A DNA stretch of 64,000 bases from Vannielia litorea. GTDB taxonomy: Bacteria; Pseudomonadota; Alphaproteobacteria; Rhodobacterales; Rhodobacteraceae. The stretch is taken from the NCBI RefSeq assembly GCF_900142295.1, contig NZ_FSRL01000001.1, forward strand, positions 3,348,001-3,412,000. Direction: 5' to 3'. The notes below the pieces were generated by a model, which was given only the letters and a program-made list of their open reading frames with translations, was not told the DNA's origin and made no database searches. Made by a program: the position numbers and the translations under genes. Shown here piece by piece: positions 18,002-27,866 of the stretch (its first letter is position 1; every line of letters starts with the position of its first letter).

Positions 18002-19800
18002 GTCGTCCCCTCCTCGAACAGCTCGGTCAGCTCGAACTTTGTCACGTCGACAAGCCCGAGGTCCGAAATCCTGAGTTCGGGTATCACGACCAGCGCGAGG
18101 AGAGAATGCTGCATGTAGGCATTGTTCAGCGTGCAGCCGCAGGCCTCCATCGCCTGCACCATGGCAGCGGCCTTCTGCGCCACCTCGCTCGCCGGGCTGT
18201 CGCTCATCAGCCCCGCGATGGGCAACTCCACCAGAGCCAGCTCCTCGCCGTCGCGCCAGACGGTCACGCCGCCGCCCACCTCGCCGAGCCGGTTGGCGGC
18301 CCGCGCCATCATCTCCCGGTCGGTGCCGACAACGATCATGTGGTGACTGTCATGCGCGACCGTCGAGGCCATCGCCATGCGCCCCTCGTAGCCAAAGCCT
18401 TTCACGAAGCCATTGGTCACGCCGCCGGTGCCCCGGTGCCGCTCCACCAGCGCGATCTGGCAGGTGCCATCCGCGCCCTCGGCCACGCCATCCACCACTG
18501 GCAGGTCCTCCACCAGCGCCTTGGTCGGCGCCTGGTTCTCGACCACACCGATCACGCGGGCGCGGACGGTGTTCTTGCCCTCCGGAGCCGTGATCACAAA
18601 ATCCGCCGCCGCCAGCTCCTTGCCCAGGTTCACCGTCTTCCGCGCATGCTCCGGCCAGTCGAGATGCGGAAAATCGACACTGACCTTGCCATTTTCGGCT
18701 ACCAGCACACCCTTGGCCCAGACCTTCTCGATCGGCAGGGCCTTCAGGTCGGAGGTCAGGATCACATCCGCCCGCCGCCCCGGCGCGATGGAGCCCAGCT
18801 CCCGCTCCAGCCCGAAATGCGTGGCCGTGTTCACCGTCGCCATCTGCAGGGCAATCAGCGGCTCGCAGCCGCACGCGATTGCATGGCGCACCACCCGGTT
18901 CATGTGCCCGTCCTGCACCAGAGTGCCCGAGTGGCAATCATCCGTGCAGAGAATGAAGTTGCGCGGGTCCAGCCCCTTTTCGGTCACCGCCGTGATCTGG
19001 CTCTCCACGTCATACCAGGCGCTCCCAAGCCGCATCATCGAGCGCATCCCCTGGCGCACCCGCATGATCGCATCGGCCTCGCCTGTGCCCTCGTGGTCAT
19101 CCGCCGGCCCGCCGGCGACATAGGCATGGAACGCAGGGCCAAGATCGGGCGAGGCATAGTGCCCGCCCACCGTCTTGCCCGCCCGCTGGGTCGCGGCGAT
19201 CTCGGCCAGCATCTTCGGATCGCCCGCCGACACGCCGGGAAAGTTCATCATCTCGCCCAGCCCGATGATCCCCGGCCAGGCCATCGCCTCGGCCACGTCC
19301 TCGGGGCTGATCTCGAAGCCCGTGGTCTCCAGTCCGGGCGCGGACGGCGCGCAGCTCGGCATCTGGGTAAAGATCGAAACAGGTTGCAACAGGGCCTCGT
19401 CGTGCATCAGCCGCACGCCCTCGAGCCCCAACACATTGGCGATCTCGTGCGGATCGGTGAACATCACCGTGGTGCCATGGGGCGTGACCGCACGGGCAAA
19501 CTCCGCCGGGGTCAGCATCCCGCTCTCGATGTGCATGTGCCCGTCGCAGAGGCCCGGCACCAGATAGCGCCCCTCGGCCTCCACCACCTCTGTGTCCGCG
19601 CCGATGCAATGCGAGGCATCCGGGCCCACATAGGCAAACCGCCCGCCCTTCACCGCCACCTGCCAGCCGTCCAGCACCTCGCGGCTCTGCACGTTCACCA
19701 GCTTGCCGCCGCGGATCACCAAATCCGCCGGTTGGCGCCCTGCGGCCACGGCCACCAGCTCCGGTGCCGCCTCCGCCCATGTTTTGAAATCAGCCGTCAT
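17998..19800 (-). CDS. ade: adenine deaminase
   Basis: A 600-residue amidohydrolase that converts adenine to hypoxanthine and ammonia. Metal-site motifs are PGLCDGHMHIESG (about residues 90-102), the TTVMFTDPHEIANVLG block, and the TDDCHSGTL segment; the C-terminal adenine-deaminase domain carries AHDSHHMIVVGTD. The ATG at 19800 starts a protein of normal length. The downstream amn overlaps by 4 bases, which makes sense because AMP nucleosidase makes the substrate of this enzyme. Confidence 0.94.
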   Translation of the reverse strand: MTADFKTWAEAAPELVAVAAGRQPADLVIRGGKLVNVQSREVLDGWQVAVKGGRFAYVGPDASHCIGADTEVVEAEGRYLVPGLCDGHMHIESGMLTPAEFARAVTPHGTTVMFTDPHEIANVLGLEGVRLMHDEALLQPVSIFTQMPSCAPSAPGLETTGFEISPEDVAEAMAWPGIIGLGEMMNFPGVSAGDPKMLAEIAATQRAGKTVGGHYASPDLGPAFHAYVAGGPADDHEGTGEADAIMRVRQGMRSMMRLGSAWYDVESQITAVTEKGLDPRNFILCTDDCHSGTLVQDGHMNRVVRHAIACGCEPLIALQMATVNTATHFGLERELGSIAPGRRADVILTSDLKALPIEKVWAKGVLVAENGKVSVDFPHLDWPEHARKTVNLGKELAAADFVITAPEGKNTVRARVIGVVENQAPTKALVEDLPVVDGVAEGADGTCQIALVERHRGTGGVTNGFVKGFGYEGRMAMASTVAHDSHHMIVVGTDREMMARAANRLGEVGGGVTVWRDGEELALVELPIAGLMSDSPASEVAQKAAAMVQAMEACGCTLNNAYMQHSLLALVVIPELRISDLGLVDVTKFELTELFEEGTT

Positions 19801-19876
19801 GGCGCAATTGTCCATGGCCCGCGCGCCTGCGCAACCCCCGCCGGAACCGCCGTGGCGGCAGCCGCGTTTTCCGCCC

Positions 19877-20860
19877 ATGAACGCCGCGCCCGCCTCCCTC
19901 GTCTACTACCCAGACAGCCGCCCCGGCATCGCCCGGCGCCGCTGCGGCCGCGGCTTCACCTACACCGCGCCAGATGGCACAACGATCGACTGCAAGCGCG
20001 AGCGCGCCCGGCTGAAGGCCCTGGCCGTGCCGCCCGCCTACGAGCAGGTCTGGATCAGCCCCCGCGCGAACGGCCATCTGCAGGCCACCGGGCTCGATGC
20101 CCGGGCGCGCAAGCAATACCGCTACCACCCGGATTGGACAGCCTACCGCGCCGCCACCAAATACGCCGAACTGCCCGCCTTCGGAGAAGCCTTGCCTGCC
20201 ATCCGCCGCCGCGTGGCGCGCGACCTCACCCTCGACGCAGGCGAGGAGCCCTTTGCCCTCGCAGCGGTCATTGCCATGATCGACAGGCTGTCACTCCGGG
20301 TCGGAAACAGTGACTATGCCACCGAAAACGGCACCTACGGCGCCACCACCCTCCGCTCGCGTCACCTGCGGCTGAAGGACGGCGACCTGCACTTGGGCTA
20401 TACCTCGAAGGGCGGCAAGAAGGTGCGCCGCAAGATCGGCAACAAGCGCCTTCAGCAGACCTTGCAAGCACTCGATGACCTCCCGGGCGCCGAACTGGTG
20501 ACCTGGGTGGACGAGGAGGGCGAGGCCCGCACCGTCAGTTCGTCGCGGGTCAATGCCTGGCTCGCCGAGATCACCGGCACGCCGGGCATCACCGCCAAGA
20601 CCTTTCGCACCTGGTCCGGCTCGGTCGCAGCCCTCGCTGCCGCGAGTTCGGCCGAAAGAGTGACGATCAAGGCCATGTCCGAGGCCGCCGCCGAGCGCCT
20701 TGGCAACACGCCCACCATCGCCCGCACGAGCTATATCCACCCCGCCGTCCTGGCCCTCGCCGAGGACCCCTCCGCGCTGCCCGAAAAAGCGCCCGACCGC
20801 CCCGGCCTGCGCCTCCCCGAGCGCCGCCTGCTCCGGCTCATTGCCCGCTGGAAGCCCTAG
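19877..20860 (+). CDS. DNA topoisomerase IB (poxvirus type)
   Basis: A 327-residue type IB topoisomerase that relaxes supercoils through a 3'-phosphotyrosine. The N-terminal domain has YYPDSRPGIARRRCGRGFTY and KALAVPPAYEQVWISP. Catalytic residues are readable as Arg in SLRVGNSDY, Lys/Arg in KGGKKVRRKI, Arg in KTFRTWSGS, and the nucleophile Tyr in ARTSYIHP near residue 300. It diverges from ade with 76 bases between. An upstream in-frame ATG at 19814 is possible but lacks a ribosome-binding site and adds a Pro-rich tail. Confidence 0.93.
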   Translation: MNAAPASLVYYPDSRPGIARRRCGRGFTYTAPDGTTIDCKRERARLKALAVPPAYEQVWISPRANGHLQATGLDARARKQYRYHPDWTAYRAATKYAELPAFGEALPAIRRRVARDLTLDAGEEPFALAAVIAMIDRLSLRVGNSDYATENGTYGATTLRSRHLRLKDGDLHLGYTSKGGKKVRRKIGNKRLQQTLQALDDLPGAELVTWVDEEGEARTVSSSRVNAWLAEITGTPGITAKTFRTWSGSVAALAAASSAERVTIKAMSEAAAERLGNTPTIARTSYIHPAVLALAEDPSALPEKAPDRPGLRLPERRLLRLIARWKP

Positions 20861-20914
20861 GCCAACACCCGCTCTGCGCCGCGGCAGGCACTTGACCCGC
20901 CCGCCCACCGGTCT

Positions 20915-21589
20915 ATGCAGGACTCCATGCAGAAGGGTCTCTTTTCCAGCCTGCCAAGCATCAGCAACTGGCCTGATCGCACCGATCTCTCGGCGGCGAG
21001 CGGCTGGGCCGCGCGCAACGGGCTGGGCGAACCAGGAGATTTTCTGGCGTTGCTCAAGGCCGATGGAGACACGATTCTGGTGGCAGACGGCTCCGGCGCG
21101 GGCCCCGATGCCATCGGCACCGAGCCGCCCTATGGCATGGGCACCGCGCTTGCCGCCGCGCTGGGCCAGACCGACGCCCGCTGCCTCATCTTTGCCCGTC
21201 CGCCGCAGTCGGTGGCCCTGGCCGCGCTCGCCGAGAGCCTGCTTCCGCCGATCTGCACCGACTCCGCGCTCTTTCACCACCACCATGTGGTGGACCCCGA
21301 CTTTGGCGGCCGCCCTCCGGAGGAGGAAGGCCCGCGTCTCTCCGCCCTGCTGGTCGCACCCGGCACCCGCGCCGCCGTGATCGGCAATCATGGCGTGCTG
21401 ACCCTCGGCCCGCGCGTCTCCCACGCGCTATTGCATCTGCATCGCTTCGAGCGGGCCGCCGGCACCTACCTGCGCGCCCTGGCCACCGGCCATGCCCTGC
21501 GGATCCTGCCCGACGAACTCGCCACCAGCCAGCCCGCGCCGGACCCGGAGGCCTTCTTCGCGGCCGTCAAGGCGGTGACCGGTGACTGA
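20915..21589 (+). CDS. degenerate class II aldolase/adducin-fold protein
   Basis: A 224-residue protein with the class II aldolase/adducin fold: the late NHGVLTLG motif and the downstream helix ALLHLHRFERAAGTYL are clear. In active aldolases a zinc-binding HxH motif opens the PP.A.ALA block; here that segment reads IFARPPQSVALAAL, so both histidines are absent. Catalysis by the usual mechanism is therefore unlikely. ATG 20915 was taken; 20927 is an alternative. The 3' end overlaps the next gene by 8 bases. Confidence 0.72.
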   Translation: MQDSMQKGLFSSLPSISNWPDRTDLSAASGWAARNGLGEPGDFLALLKADGDTILVADGSGAGPDAIGTEPPYGMGTALAAALGQTDARCLIFARPPQSVALAALAESLLPPICTDSALFHHHHVVDPDFGGRPPEEEGPRLSALLVAPGTRAAVIGNHGVLTLGPRVSHALLHLHRFERAAGTYLRALATGHALRILPDELATSQPAPDPEAFFAAVKAVTGD

Positions 21590-22439
21590 CGCCCCCGGCA
21601 GGACCCTGCTCTCCCTCGGTCACGGCTACTCGGCCCGGGCGCTCGCCGCGCATATCGCCCCGCAGGGCTGGCACATCATCGGCACCACCCGCAGCGCCGA
21701 CAAGCTCCAGGCGGAACATGCCGAGATGCACCTCTGGCCCGGCACCGACCTTGCCCCCCTCGCCGCCCGCGCCTCCCACGTGCTGCTCAACGCCGGCCCC
21801 GGAGAGGAGGGCGACCCGTTTCTCCCCGAAATCGGCTCCATTCTTGCCCAAACACGCCCAGAATGGATCGGCTATCTCTCCACCACCGGCGTTTATGGCG
21901 ACCATTCCGGCGCCTGGGTCGATGAAGACACCGCGCTTGCCCCTTCCACCCGCCGGGGCGAGATGCGTGTGCAGGCCGAAGCCGCCTGGCAGGGCCTCGC
22001 CGTCACCCACGGCCTGCCGCTGCACATCTTCCGCCTCGCCGGCATCTATGGCCCCGGGCGCGGCCCCTTTGCCAAGGTCCGGTCTGGTACCGCGCGGCGG
22101 ATCATCAAGCCCGGCCAGGTGTTCTCGCGCATCCATGTCGATGACATCGCCCAGGGCCTCGCCGCCTCCATGGCCCGGCCCTCGCCCGGCACCATCTACA
22201 ACCTCTGCGACGACGACCCGGCGCCGCCGCAGGATGTGATCGCCCACGCCGCCGAACTGCTCGGACTTCCCGTGCCGCCTGCGATTCCCTTCGACGAAGC
22301 GGAACTCAGCCCCATGGCCCGCAGTTTCTATGCTGAGAGCAAGCGGGTGAGTAATGAGCGGATCAAGCGAGACCTTGGAGTACGCCTCCTCTACCCGACC
22401 TACCGGGAAGGGCTCGCCGCACTCCTCCGCGCCGAGTAG
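21582..22439 (+). CDS. extended SDR-family NAD(P)-dependent epimerase/dehydratase (YeeZ-like)
   Basis: A 285-residue Rossmann-fold protein. The nucleotide motif is the divergent LGHGYSARALAAHI near residues 12-25; STTGVYGDHSGAWVDE and the following helix occupy the SDR active-site region, but a classical YxxxK is not obvious. FRLAGIYGPGR and IHVDDIAQGL are typical of sugar-epimerase relatives. The start is GTG at 21582, overlapping the preceding aldolase-like gene, so they are coupled. The substrate is unknown. Confidence 0.82.
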   Translation: MTDAPGRTLLSLGHGYSARALAAHIAPQGWHIIGTTRSADKLQAEHAEMHLWPGTDLAPLAARASHVLLNAGPGEEGDPFLPEIGSILAQTRPEWIGYLSTTGVYGDHSGAWVDEDTALAPSTRRGEMRVQAEAAWQGLAVTHGLPLHIFRLAGIYGPGRGPFAKVRSGTARRIIKPGQVFSRIHVDDIAQGLAASMARPSPGTIYNLCDDDPAPPQDVIAHAAELLGLPVPPAIPFDEAELSPMARSFYAESKRVSNERIKRDLGVRLLYPTYREGLAALLRAE

Positions 22440-23022
22440 CGCCGACGCATCCATCCGCAGCCTCGGCGACATGCTGGATGCGCTCGACACCCTCACCGAG
22501 GCCGAAACAGTCTCAGTGTCCGACGTGCTGGACGAGATCGGCATCCGCGCCTTCGCCCCGCTCATCCTCGTCCCTGCCCTGATCCTCGTCACCCCGCTCT
22601 CCGGCATCCCCGGTCTGCCGACCATCGGCGCCGCGCTGATGCTGCTGGTGACGGTGCAAAAGCTCTTCGGCCGCAAGCAGCTCTGGCTGCCCGGATGGAT
22701 CACCCGCCGCAGCGTGGAGGCCGGCAAGCTGGCAAATGCCGTGGACTGGCTCCGCAAGCCCTGCCGCTGGTTCGACCGTCACTCGCGCAAGCGCCTGCAC
22801 CCGCTGGTCTCTCGCCCGGCCAATCTGGTCACCGCGCTCGTGATCTCGCTGATCTGCCTGATGCTGCCGCCGCTCGAGCTCTTGCCGATGGTCACCTCGC
22901 TCTTCGCCGTGGCCATCAGCCTCTTCGCCATCGGACTGCTGGCACGCGACGGGCTCTTCACCCTGCTGGGCTACCTCTGGCTCGCCCTCACCGGCGGGAT
23001 GGTCGCCTGGCTCACGCTCTGA
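22354..23022 (+). CDS. exoD: ExoD-family membrane protein
   Basis: A 222-residue protein whose core from about residue 38 fits ExoD: a hydrophilic N-terminus, the segment SDVLDEIGIRAFAPLILVPAL, SPLSGIPG-like TPLSGIPGLPT, and three or four further helices at the C-terminus. ExoD is linked to exopolysaccharide production and alkali tolerance in rhizobia; the biochemical role is unknown. ATG 22354 (GGGTGAG upstream) lies inside the SDR gene by 86 bases; ATG 22471 would give a shorter protein without overlap. Confidence 0.82.
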   Translation: MSGSSETLEYASSTRPTGKGSPHSSAPSSADASIRSLGDMLDALDTLTEAETVSVSDVLDEIGIRAFAPLILVPALILVTPLSGIPGLPTIGAALMLLVTVQKLFGRKQLWLPGWITRRSVEAGKLANAVDWLRKPCRWFDRHSRKRLHPLVSRPANLVTALVISLICLMLPPLELLPMVTSLFAVAISLFAIGLLARDGLFTLLGYLWLALTGGMVAWLTL

Positions 23023-23034
23023 AACAGGCTCTGT

Positions 23035-24960
23035 TCAGGCCCGTTTGCCGATCTGCGCCACGTCGAGCACGCTCAGCACCTTGGCCTCGATATCCTCGGC
23101 ATTCAGCGCCGCGACCGACCACATGTCCCGCGGGCTGGCCTGGTCGATGAAGATGTCGGGCAGCACCATGGAGCGAAACTTCAGCCCGTGGTCGAAGACG
23201 CCTTCCTCGGCATAAAGCTGCGCGACATGGCTGCCGAAGCCGCCCACGGCGCCCTCTTCGATGGTGATCACGGCCTCATGCTCCGCCGCCAGCCGCAGGC
23301 AGAGGTCACGGTCCAGCGGCTTGGCAAATCGGGCATCGGCAATCGTCGGGGTGATGCCCTTGGCCGACAGCGCCTCGCTCGCCGCCACCACCTCCGAGAG
23401 CCGCGCCCCGAACGACAGCAGCGCCACGCGCTTGCCCTCCTGAATGATCCGGCCCTTGCCGATCTCGAGCGGAATGCCGCGTTCCGGCATGTCCACGCCC
23501 GTCCCCTCGCCGCGCGGATAGCGGAAGGCGATGGGCCCGTCGTCATGCGCGGCGGCGGTGGCCACCATGTGCCGCAACTCGGCCTCGTCGGCGGCGGCCA
23601 TCACCACCATGCCGGGCAGATTGGCCATGAAGGCCACGTCGAAGGCGCCCGCGTGGGTCGCCCCGTCGGCCCCCACCAGCCCGGCCCGGTCGATGGCAAA
23701 GCGCACCGGCAGGCGCTGGATCGCCACGTCATGCACCACCTGGTCGTAGCCACGTTGCAGGAAGGTGGAGTAGATCGCGCAAAACGGTTTCAGCCCGCCC
23801 GCCGCCTGGCCCGCCGCAAAGGTCACCGCGTGCTGCTCGGCAATGCCCACATCGAACACCCGGCCCGGAAAACGCTTGCCCACCAGGTCCAGCCCGGTGC
23901 CATCGGGCATCGCGGCAGTGACGGCGGTGATGAGCGGGTCGCGCTCGGCTTCCTGGATCAGGCTCTCGGCAAAGACCTTCGTGTAGCTCGGCGCATTGCT
24001 CGGGGCCTTCTTCTGCACCCCGGTCACTACGTCGAACCTGGCCACGCCATGCCCCTTGTCGGCGGCTGTCTCGGCGGGCGCATAGCCCTTGCCCTTTTTT
24101 GTGATCACATGAATCAGCACCGGCCCGTCGGCCCGCGCCTTGACCGTGCGCAGCACTGGCAGAAGCTGGTCGAGGTCGTGGCCGTCGATCGGGCCGACGT
24201 AGGAAAAGCCGAGCTCCTCGAACATCGTTCCGCCCACGGTGACGCTCTTGAAGAGCTCCTTCGCCCGCCGGGCGCCCTCCTGGAACGGCTCGGGCAGCAG
24301 GCTGACCGCCCCCTTGGCCGCCGCCTTGAACTCCTGAAACGGCGCACCGGCATAGAGCCGGCTGAGATAGGCACTCATCGCGCCGGTCGGCGGGGCGATG
24401 CTCATCTCGTTGTCGTTCAGCACCACGAAGAGCCGTTTCTTCAGGTGGCCCGCGTTGTTCATCGCCTCATAGGCCATGCCCGCGCTCATCGCGCCATCGC
24501 CGATCACGGCAATCGCATCGCCCAGCGGCGGGTCGGCGGGCGCGCCGAGGTCGCGCGCCACGGCAAAGCCCAGCGCGGCGCTGATCGAGGTGGAGGAATG
24601 CGCGGCCCCGAAGGGGTCGAAGGGGCTCTCCGACCGCTTGGTAAAGCCGCTCAGCCCGTCCTTCTGCCGCAGGGTGCGCATACGGTCGCGCCGCCCGGTG
24701 ACGATCTTGTGGGGGTAGCACTGGTGGCTGACATCCCAGATCAGCCGGTCGCGCGGCGTGTCGAACACCGCGTGCAGCGCCACCGTCAGCTCCACCACGC
24801 CCAGGCCCGCGCCCAGGTGGCCGCCAGTCTGGCTCACCGCGTCGATGGTCTCGGCCCTGAGTTCGCCCGCCACCTGCCGCAGCTCGGCATCGCTCATCCG
24901 GCGCAGGGCGGACGGGTCACTCACCCGGTCCAAGAGGGGCGTGGCAGGGCTCTGGCTCAT
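23035..24960 (-). CDS. dxs: 1-deoxy-D-xylulose-5-phosphate synthase
   Basis: A TPP-dependent enzyme that condenses pyruvate and glyceraldehyde 3-phosphate, the entry step of the MEP isoprenoid pathway. 641 residues, normal length. His48 lies in [10 protein letters not shown], the TPP motif is [18 protein letters not shown] with [15 protein letters not shown], and the transketolase-like central and C-terminal domains contain [15 protein letters not shown] and [18 protein letters not shown] 24960 follows AGGAGG. It lies 9 bases after ispA. Confidence 0.97.
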   Translation of the reverse strand: MSQSPATPLLDRVSDPSALRRMSDAELRQVAGELRAETIDAVSQTGGHLGAGLGVVELTVALHAVFDTPRDRLIWDVSHQCYPHKIVTGRRDRMRTLRQKDGLSGFTKRSESPFDPFGAAHSSTSISAALGFAVARDLGAPADPPLGDAIAVIGDGAMSAGMAYEAMNNAGHLKKRLFVVLNDNEMSIAPPTGAMSAYLSRLYAGAPFQEFKAAAKGAVSLLPEPFQEGARRAKELFKSVTVGGTMFEELGFSYVGPIDGHDLDQLLPVLRTVKARADGPVLIHVITKKGKGYAPAETAADKGHGVARFDVVTGVQKKAPSNAPSYTKVFAESLIQEAERDPLITAVTAAMPDGTGLDLVGKRFPGRVFDVGIAEQHAVTFAAGQAAGGLKPFCAIYSTFLQRGYDQVVHDVAIQRLPVRFAIDRAGLVGADGATHAGAFDVAFMANLPGMVVMAAADEAELRHMVATAAAHDDGPIAFRYPRGEGTGVDMPERGIPLEIGKGRIIQEGKRVALLSFGARLSEVVAASEALSAKGITPTIADARFAKPLDRDLCLRLAAEHEAVITIEEGAVGGFGSHVAQLYAEEGVFDHGLKFRSMVLPDIFIDQASPRDMWSVAALNAEDIEAKVLSVLDVAQIGKRA

Positions 24961-24969
24961 TCTGGCCTC

Positions 24970-25833
24970 CTAACTCCGGCGGGCAATAACGAAACGCGCG
25001 AGCTCCCGCAACGTTTCGGCCTCCTGCCCGTAGGGCTCCAGCGCCGCGATGGCCTCCTCGACGAGATCGGCGGCACGTTTCCGCGCGGGCTCCAGCCCGA
25101 GGAGCGACACGAAGGTCGCCTTGCCTCGTGCGGCATCCTTGCCGACGGCCTTGCCAACGGCTTCGGCACTGCCTTCTACATCCAATATGTCATCAAAGAT
25201 TTGAAATGCCCGTCCAACAGCATCGCCATAATGTCGCAGCCCTGCGGTGTCCTGCCCGGCCATGCGCGGCCCCGCGAGCGCCGACCAGGTGATGAGCGCC
25301 CCGGTCTTTCCGGCCTGAAGCGCCTCGATCTGGGGCAGGGTCAGCGGGGCCTCGGCGGTTTCGGCGGCAATGTCGGCGGCCTGCCCGCCGACCATGCCAC
25401 TCACACCCGCAGCCTCCGACAGGCTCTGCACCAGCGCAACCCGGGCCTCGGCCGGCAGGTCGGCCTCGGCGATGAGCTGAAACGCGAGAGACTGGAGCGC
25501 ATCGCCCGCCAGCACCGCCGTCGCCTCGTCCCACTTGCGGTGCACCGTGGGCTGGCCTCGCCGCAGGTCGTCGTCATCCATGCAGGGCAGGTCGTCGTGG
25601 ATCAGCGAGTAGGCATGCAGCGCCTCGATCGCGCCCGCCACCGGCCCGGCCTTGGCCGCCACCCCGTGCAGCCGCGCCGACTCGACCACCAGCAGCGCCC
25701 GCAGCCCTTTTCCGCCCGCGCAGGCATAGCGCATCGCCTCGGCCACGGTGCCGCCCTCGGGCAAGGCGCCGGCAATCGCCGCGCCGGCCAGATTGCGCGC
25801 CTCGGCCAAAGCCAGGGGCAGTCCTTGCGTCAC
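24970..25833 (-). CDS. ispA: geranyl/farnesyl diphosphate synthase
   Basis: A 287-residue trans-prenyltransferase making C10-C15 prenyl diphosphates from IPP and DMAPP. First aspartate-rich motif [11 protein letters not shown] (Asp80, Asp81, Asp86) followed by [11 protein letters not shown]; second motif [12 protein letters not shown] near residue 210. The usual GGKRxRP segment reads GGKGLRALL here, a small deviation. Co-oriented with xseB (12 bases upstream) and dxs, the common xseB-ispA-dxs order. Confidence 0.93.
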   Translation of the reverse strand: MTQGLPLALAEARNLAGAAIAGALPEGGTVAEAMRYACAGGKGLRALLVVESARLHGVAAKAGPVAGAIEALHAYSLIHDDLPCMDDDDLRRGQPTVHRKWDEATAVLAGDALQSLAFQLIAEADLPAEARVALVQSLSEAAGVSGMVGGQAADIAAETAEAPLTLPQIEALQAGKTGALITWSALAGPRMAGQDTAGLRHYGDAVGRAFQIFDDILDVEGSAEAVGKAVGKDAARGKATFVSLLGLEPARKRAADLVEEAIAALEPYGQEAETLRELARFVIARRS

Positions 25834-25845
25834 GTCGAGGTGCCC

Positions 25846-26088
25846 TCAGTCCGCGTCCATCGGCTGGGTGCCAACGGCATTGCCCTCGGCGTCGGTGGTG
25901 ATCTTGGCCACCTTCTCCTCGGCGGCCTTCAGCAGCGCGTCGCACCTGGCCCGAAGCTCCGAGCCGCGCTGGTAGAGGGCAATCGAATCCTCCAGCGGCA
26001 CCTCGCCGCCTTCCAGACGGCTCACCACCGCCTCCAGCTCCCGGATCGCCTCTTCGAAGCTCATCTCCGCCACCGGCTTGTCGCTCAT
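25846..26088 (-). CDS. xseB: exodeoxyribonuclease VII small subunit
   Basis: An 80-residue protein. The small subunit of ExoVII is a short helical protein that assembles in several copies on XseA. Family hallmarks: MSFEEAIRELEAVVSRLEGGEVPLEDSIALYQRGSEL read across residues 9-46. It overlaps the upstream amidohydrolase gene by 4 bases and precedes ispA, a gene order found in many Proteobacteria. The large subunit is not in this window. Confidence 0.95.
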   Translation of the reverse strand: MSDKPVAEMSFEEAIRELEAVVSRLEGGEVPLEDSIALYQRGSELRARCDALLKAAEEKVAKITTDAEGNAVGTQPMDAD

Positions 26089-27029
26089 CCTTCGCCCCGC
26101 TTCATCAGCACCTTCACATGCGCCGCCGTGCTCGCGGCCAGCGCCTCCAGATCATATCCGCCCTCGAGGGTCGAGACCACCCGGCCCCCGGCATGGGCCT
26201 CGGCAATATCGCAGAGCCGCTCGGTCGCCCATGCAAAATCCGCTTCCACAAGGTTCATCTGCGCCAGCGGATCCGCCCGGTGGGCATCGAACCCGGCGGA
26301 AATCAGCAGAAGCTCGGGCGCAAAATCGTCGAGCGCGGGCAACACCTCGGCCTCCATCACCCGCCGAAACCCGGCAGACCCGGTCTCGGGCGGCAGCGGC
26401 ACGTTGATCACGTTGGCGTCGGCCCCGGTTTCGTGCTGTGCCCCGGTGCCGGGGTAGAGCGGTGACTGATGGGTGGAGATGAAGAGACAGCGCGTCTCGT
26501 CCCAGAGCAGATCCTGCGTGCCGTTGCCGTGATGCACATCGAAGTCCATCACCGCCACCCGGCGCAGCCCCAGCACATCGAGCGCGTGTTTGGCAGCAAT
26601 AGAGACGTTTCCGAACAGGCAGAAGCCCATCGCGGTGCTTCTCTCGGCATGGTGCCCCGGCGGGCGCGCGGCGACAAAGGCGTTTTGCGCCGCGCCACTC
26701 ATCACCCGCTGCACCGCCGCCACGCAGCCCCCCGCGCCCCGGAGCGCAGCCTGCAACGAGCCGGCCATCACATGGGTATCGGCGTCGATAGAGGCCCAGC
26801 TATCGCCGGCCGAAGCGACCGCCCGTTCCACGGCGGCCACATGCGCCTCGGGGTGCACCCGGAGCAACTCGGCGCGATCGGCCAGCGGGCAGTCGTGCCA
26901 GTCGAGCGCGGCAAAATCAGGGCCTTCGAGCACCTCGAGGATCGCCTCCAGCCGGGCCACCCGCTCGGGGTGGCCGGGAGGCGTGACATGCTTGAGGCAG
27001 TCGTCATGGGTAAAGAGCGCGGTGGTCAT
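26085..27029 (-). CDS. histone-deacetylase-like amidohydrolase
   Basis: A 314-residue zinc amidohydrolase of the HDAC/acetylpolyamine amidohydrolase superfamily. The charge-relay RPPGHHAE, the zinc-binding DFDVHHGNGTQ and SAGFDAHRADPL blocks, and the LEGGYD loop are all intact, so it should be active. Natural substrates of bacterial members include acetylated polyamines and small molecules; which one applies here is unknown. The gene starts the transcript running into xseB-ispA-dxs (4-base overlap with xseB). Confidence 0.92.
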   Translation of the reverse strand: MTTALFTHDDCLKHVTPPGHPERVARLEAILEVLEGPDFAALDWHDCPLADRAELLRVHPEAHVAAVERAVASAGDSWASIDADTHVMAGSLQAALRGAGGCVAAVQRVMSGAAQNAFVAARPPGHHAERSTAMGFCLFGNVSIAAKHALDVLGLRRVAVMDFDVHHGNGTQDLLWDETRCLFISTHQSPLYPGTGAQHETGADANVINVPLPPETGSAGFRRVMEAEVLPALDDFAPELLLISAGFDAHRADPLAQMNLVEADFAWATERLCDIAEAHAGGRVVSTLEGGYDLEALAASTAAHVKVLMKRGEG

Positions 27030-27065
27030 GCCCGCACCCTGCCGCGCCGCGCCCGCGCCCGCAAG

Positions 27066-27866
27066 CTACTCGGGAACCTTGAAGGTGAGCGAGGCCCAGA
27101 GCGAGTGCCAGACCGGCCCGGCCTCGGCGTCGTCATTGCCGGTGGAACGGATCACGACCGAATCGACCAGGTATTCGTGCCCCGGCTTTACCGGAAACAC
27201 CGCACGCCCTGTCTCGTCGGTTCGCATGAGCGACACCGCAACCTCTCCGTCCGGCGCCTTTTCGAAGATCTCCACCTGCGCGTCGGCCCGCGCCGCGCCG
27301 TCGTAGATCACATCCACCACCATGCCCCCGCCCAGATCGTCGACATAGGGGTTGGTGACCGCCACGATCTCGATGTCGAGGCCCACGAACCGGTCTCTCC
27401 CCGCGCCGCTGCCGGCCGACATCAGGCTCTTGGCATAGCGCACATAGGTTTCGGTGAAGACCTCGGCAGGCAGGCCCCTCTGCGCATGGACGGCTTCGAG
27501 GTCGTCCCAGTCCTTGTGGTCAAGAAACCGCCGGAAGGCGTCCATGTCGGTGTAGGTCACCTTCAGCGGCGTGGTCTGGTGCACCGCCACGTTCAGCCCT
27601 TCTGCCGGGCTCGGCACGTTGAGCGCGGGCCGGTCGCCCACCCGGGGAGAAAGCTCCACCACCCCCTCCGGCGTGACCAGCTCGAACCGCTCCGACCGCC
27701 CCGGCACAAACACGTAGCCCGCGCCCGCAAACTCTTGCCCTACCCTGAACTCCGCCGTTAGCGTGCCGCCGGGTGGCACCTGATAGGCGTCGGGCGATAT
27801 CCAGAACTCATGCGCCACGGCCGGAAGCGCGGGCAGAAGAGCAAGAACAAGAGGCAGCAGACGCAT
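27066..27866 (-). CDS. DUF4198-family periplasmic protein (NikK-like, metal uptake candidate)
   Basis: A 266-residue exported protein: signal peptide to residue 18 (PAVA), then the family opening HEFWISPDAYQVPPGG. The C-terminal part has a carboxypeptidase-regulatory-like region (TDETGRAVFPVKPGHEYLVDS). DUF4198 proteins accompany nickel/cobalt transporters (NikK type), which fits the divergent HupE-type membrane protein next door. AAAGGG lies 8 bases before the ATG. The ATG shares two bases (the central AT of CATG) with the start codon of the divergent hupE gene. Metal specificity is inference. Confidence 0.82.
   Translation of the reverse strand: MRLLPLVLALLPALPAVAHEFWISPDAYQVPPGGTLTAEFRVGQEFAGAGYVFVPGRSERFELVTPEGVVELSPRVGDRPALNVPSPAEGLNVAVHQTTPLKVTYTDMDAFRRFLDHKDWDDLEAVHAQRGLPAEVFTETYVRYAKSLMSAGSGAGRDRFVGLDIEIVAVTNPYVDDLGGGMVVDVIYDGAARADAQVEIFEKAPDGEVAVSLMRTDETGRAVFPVKPGHEYLVDSVVIRSTGNDDAEAGPVWHSLWASLTFKVPE

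Noticed and set aside
18106..20313. 735-codon plus-strand frame opposite ade
   Set aside because: Antisense shadow; His/Arg/Pro-rich without domains, while ade has its complete metal site.
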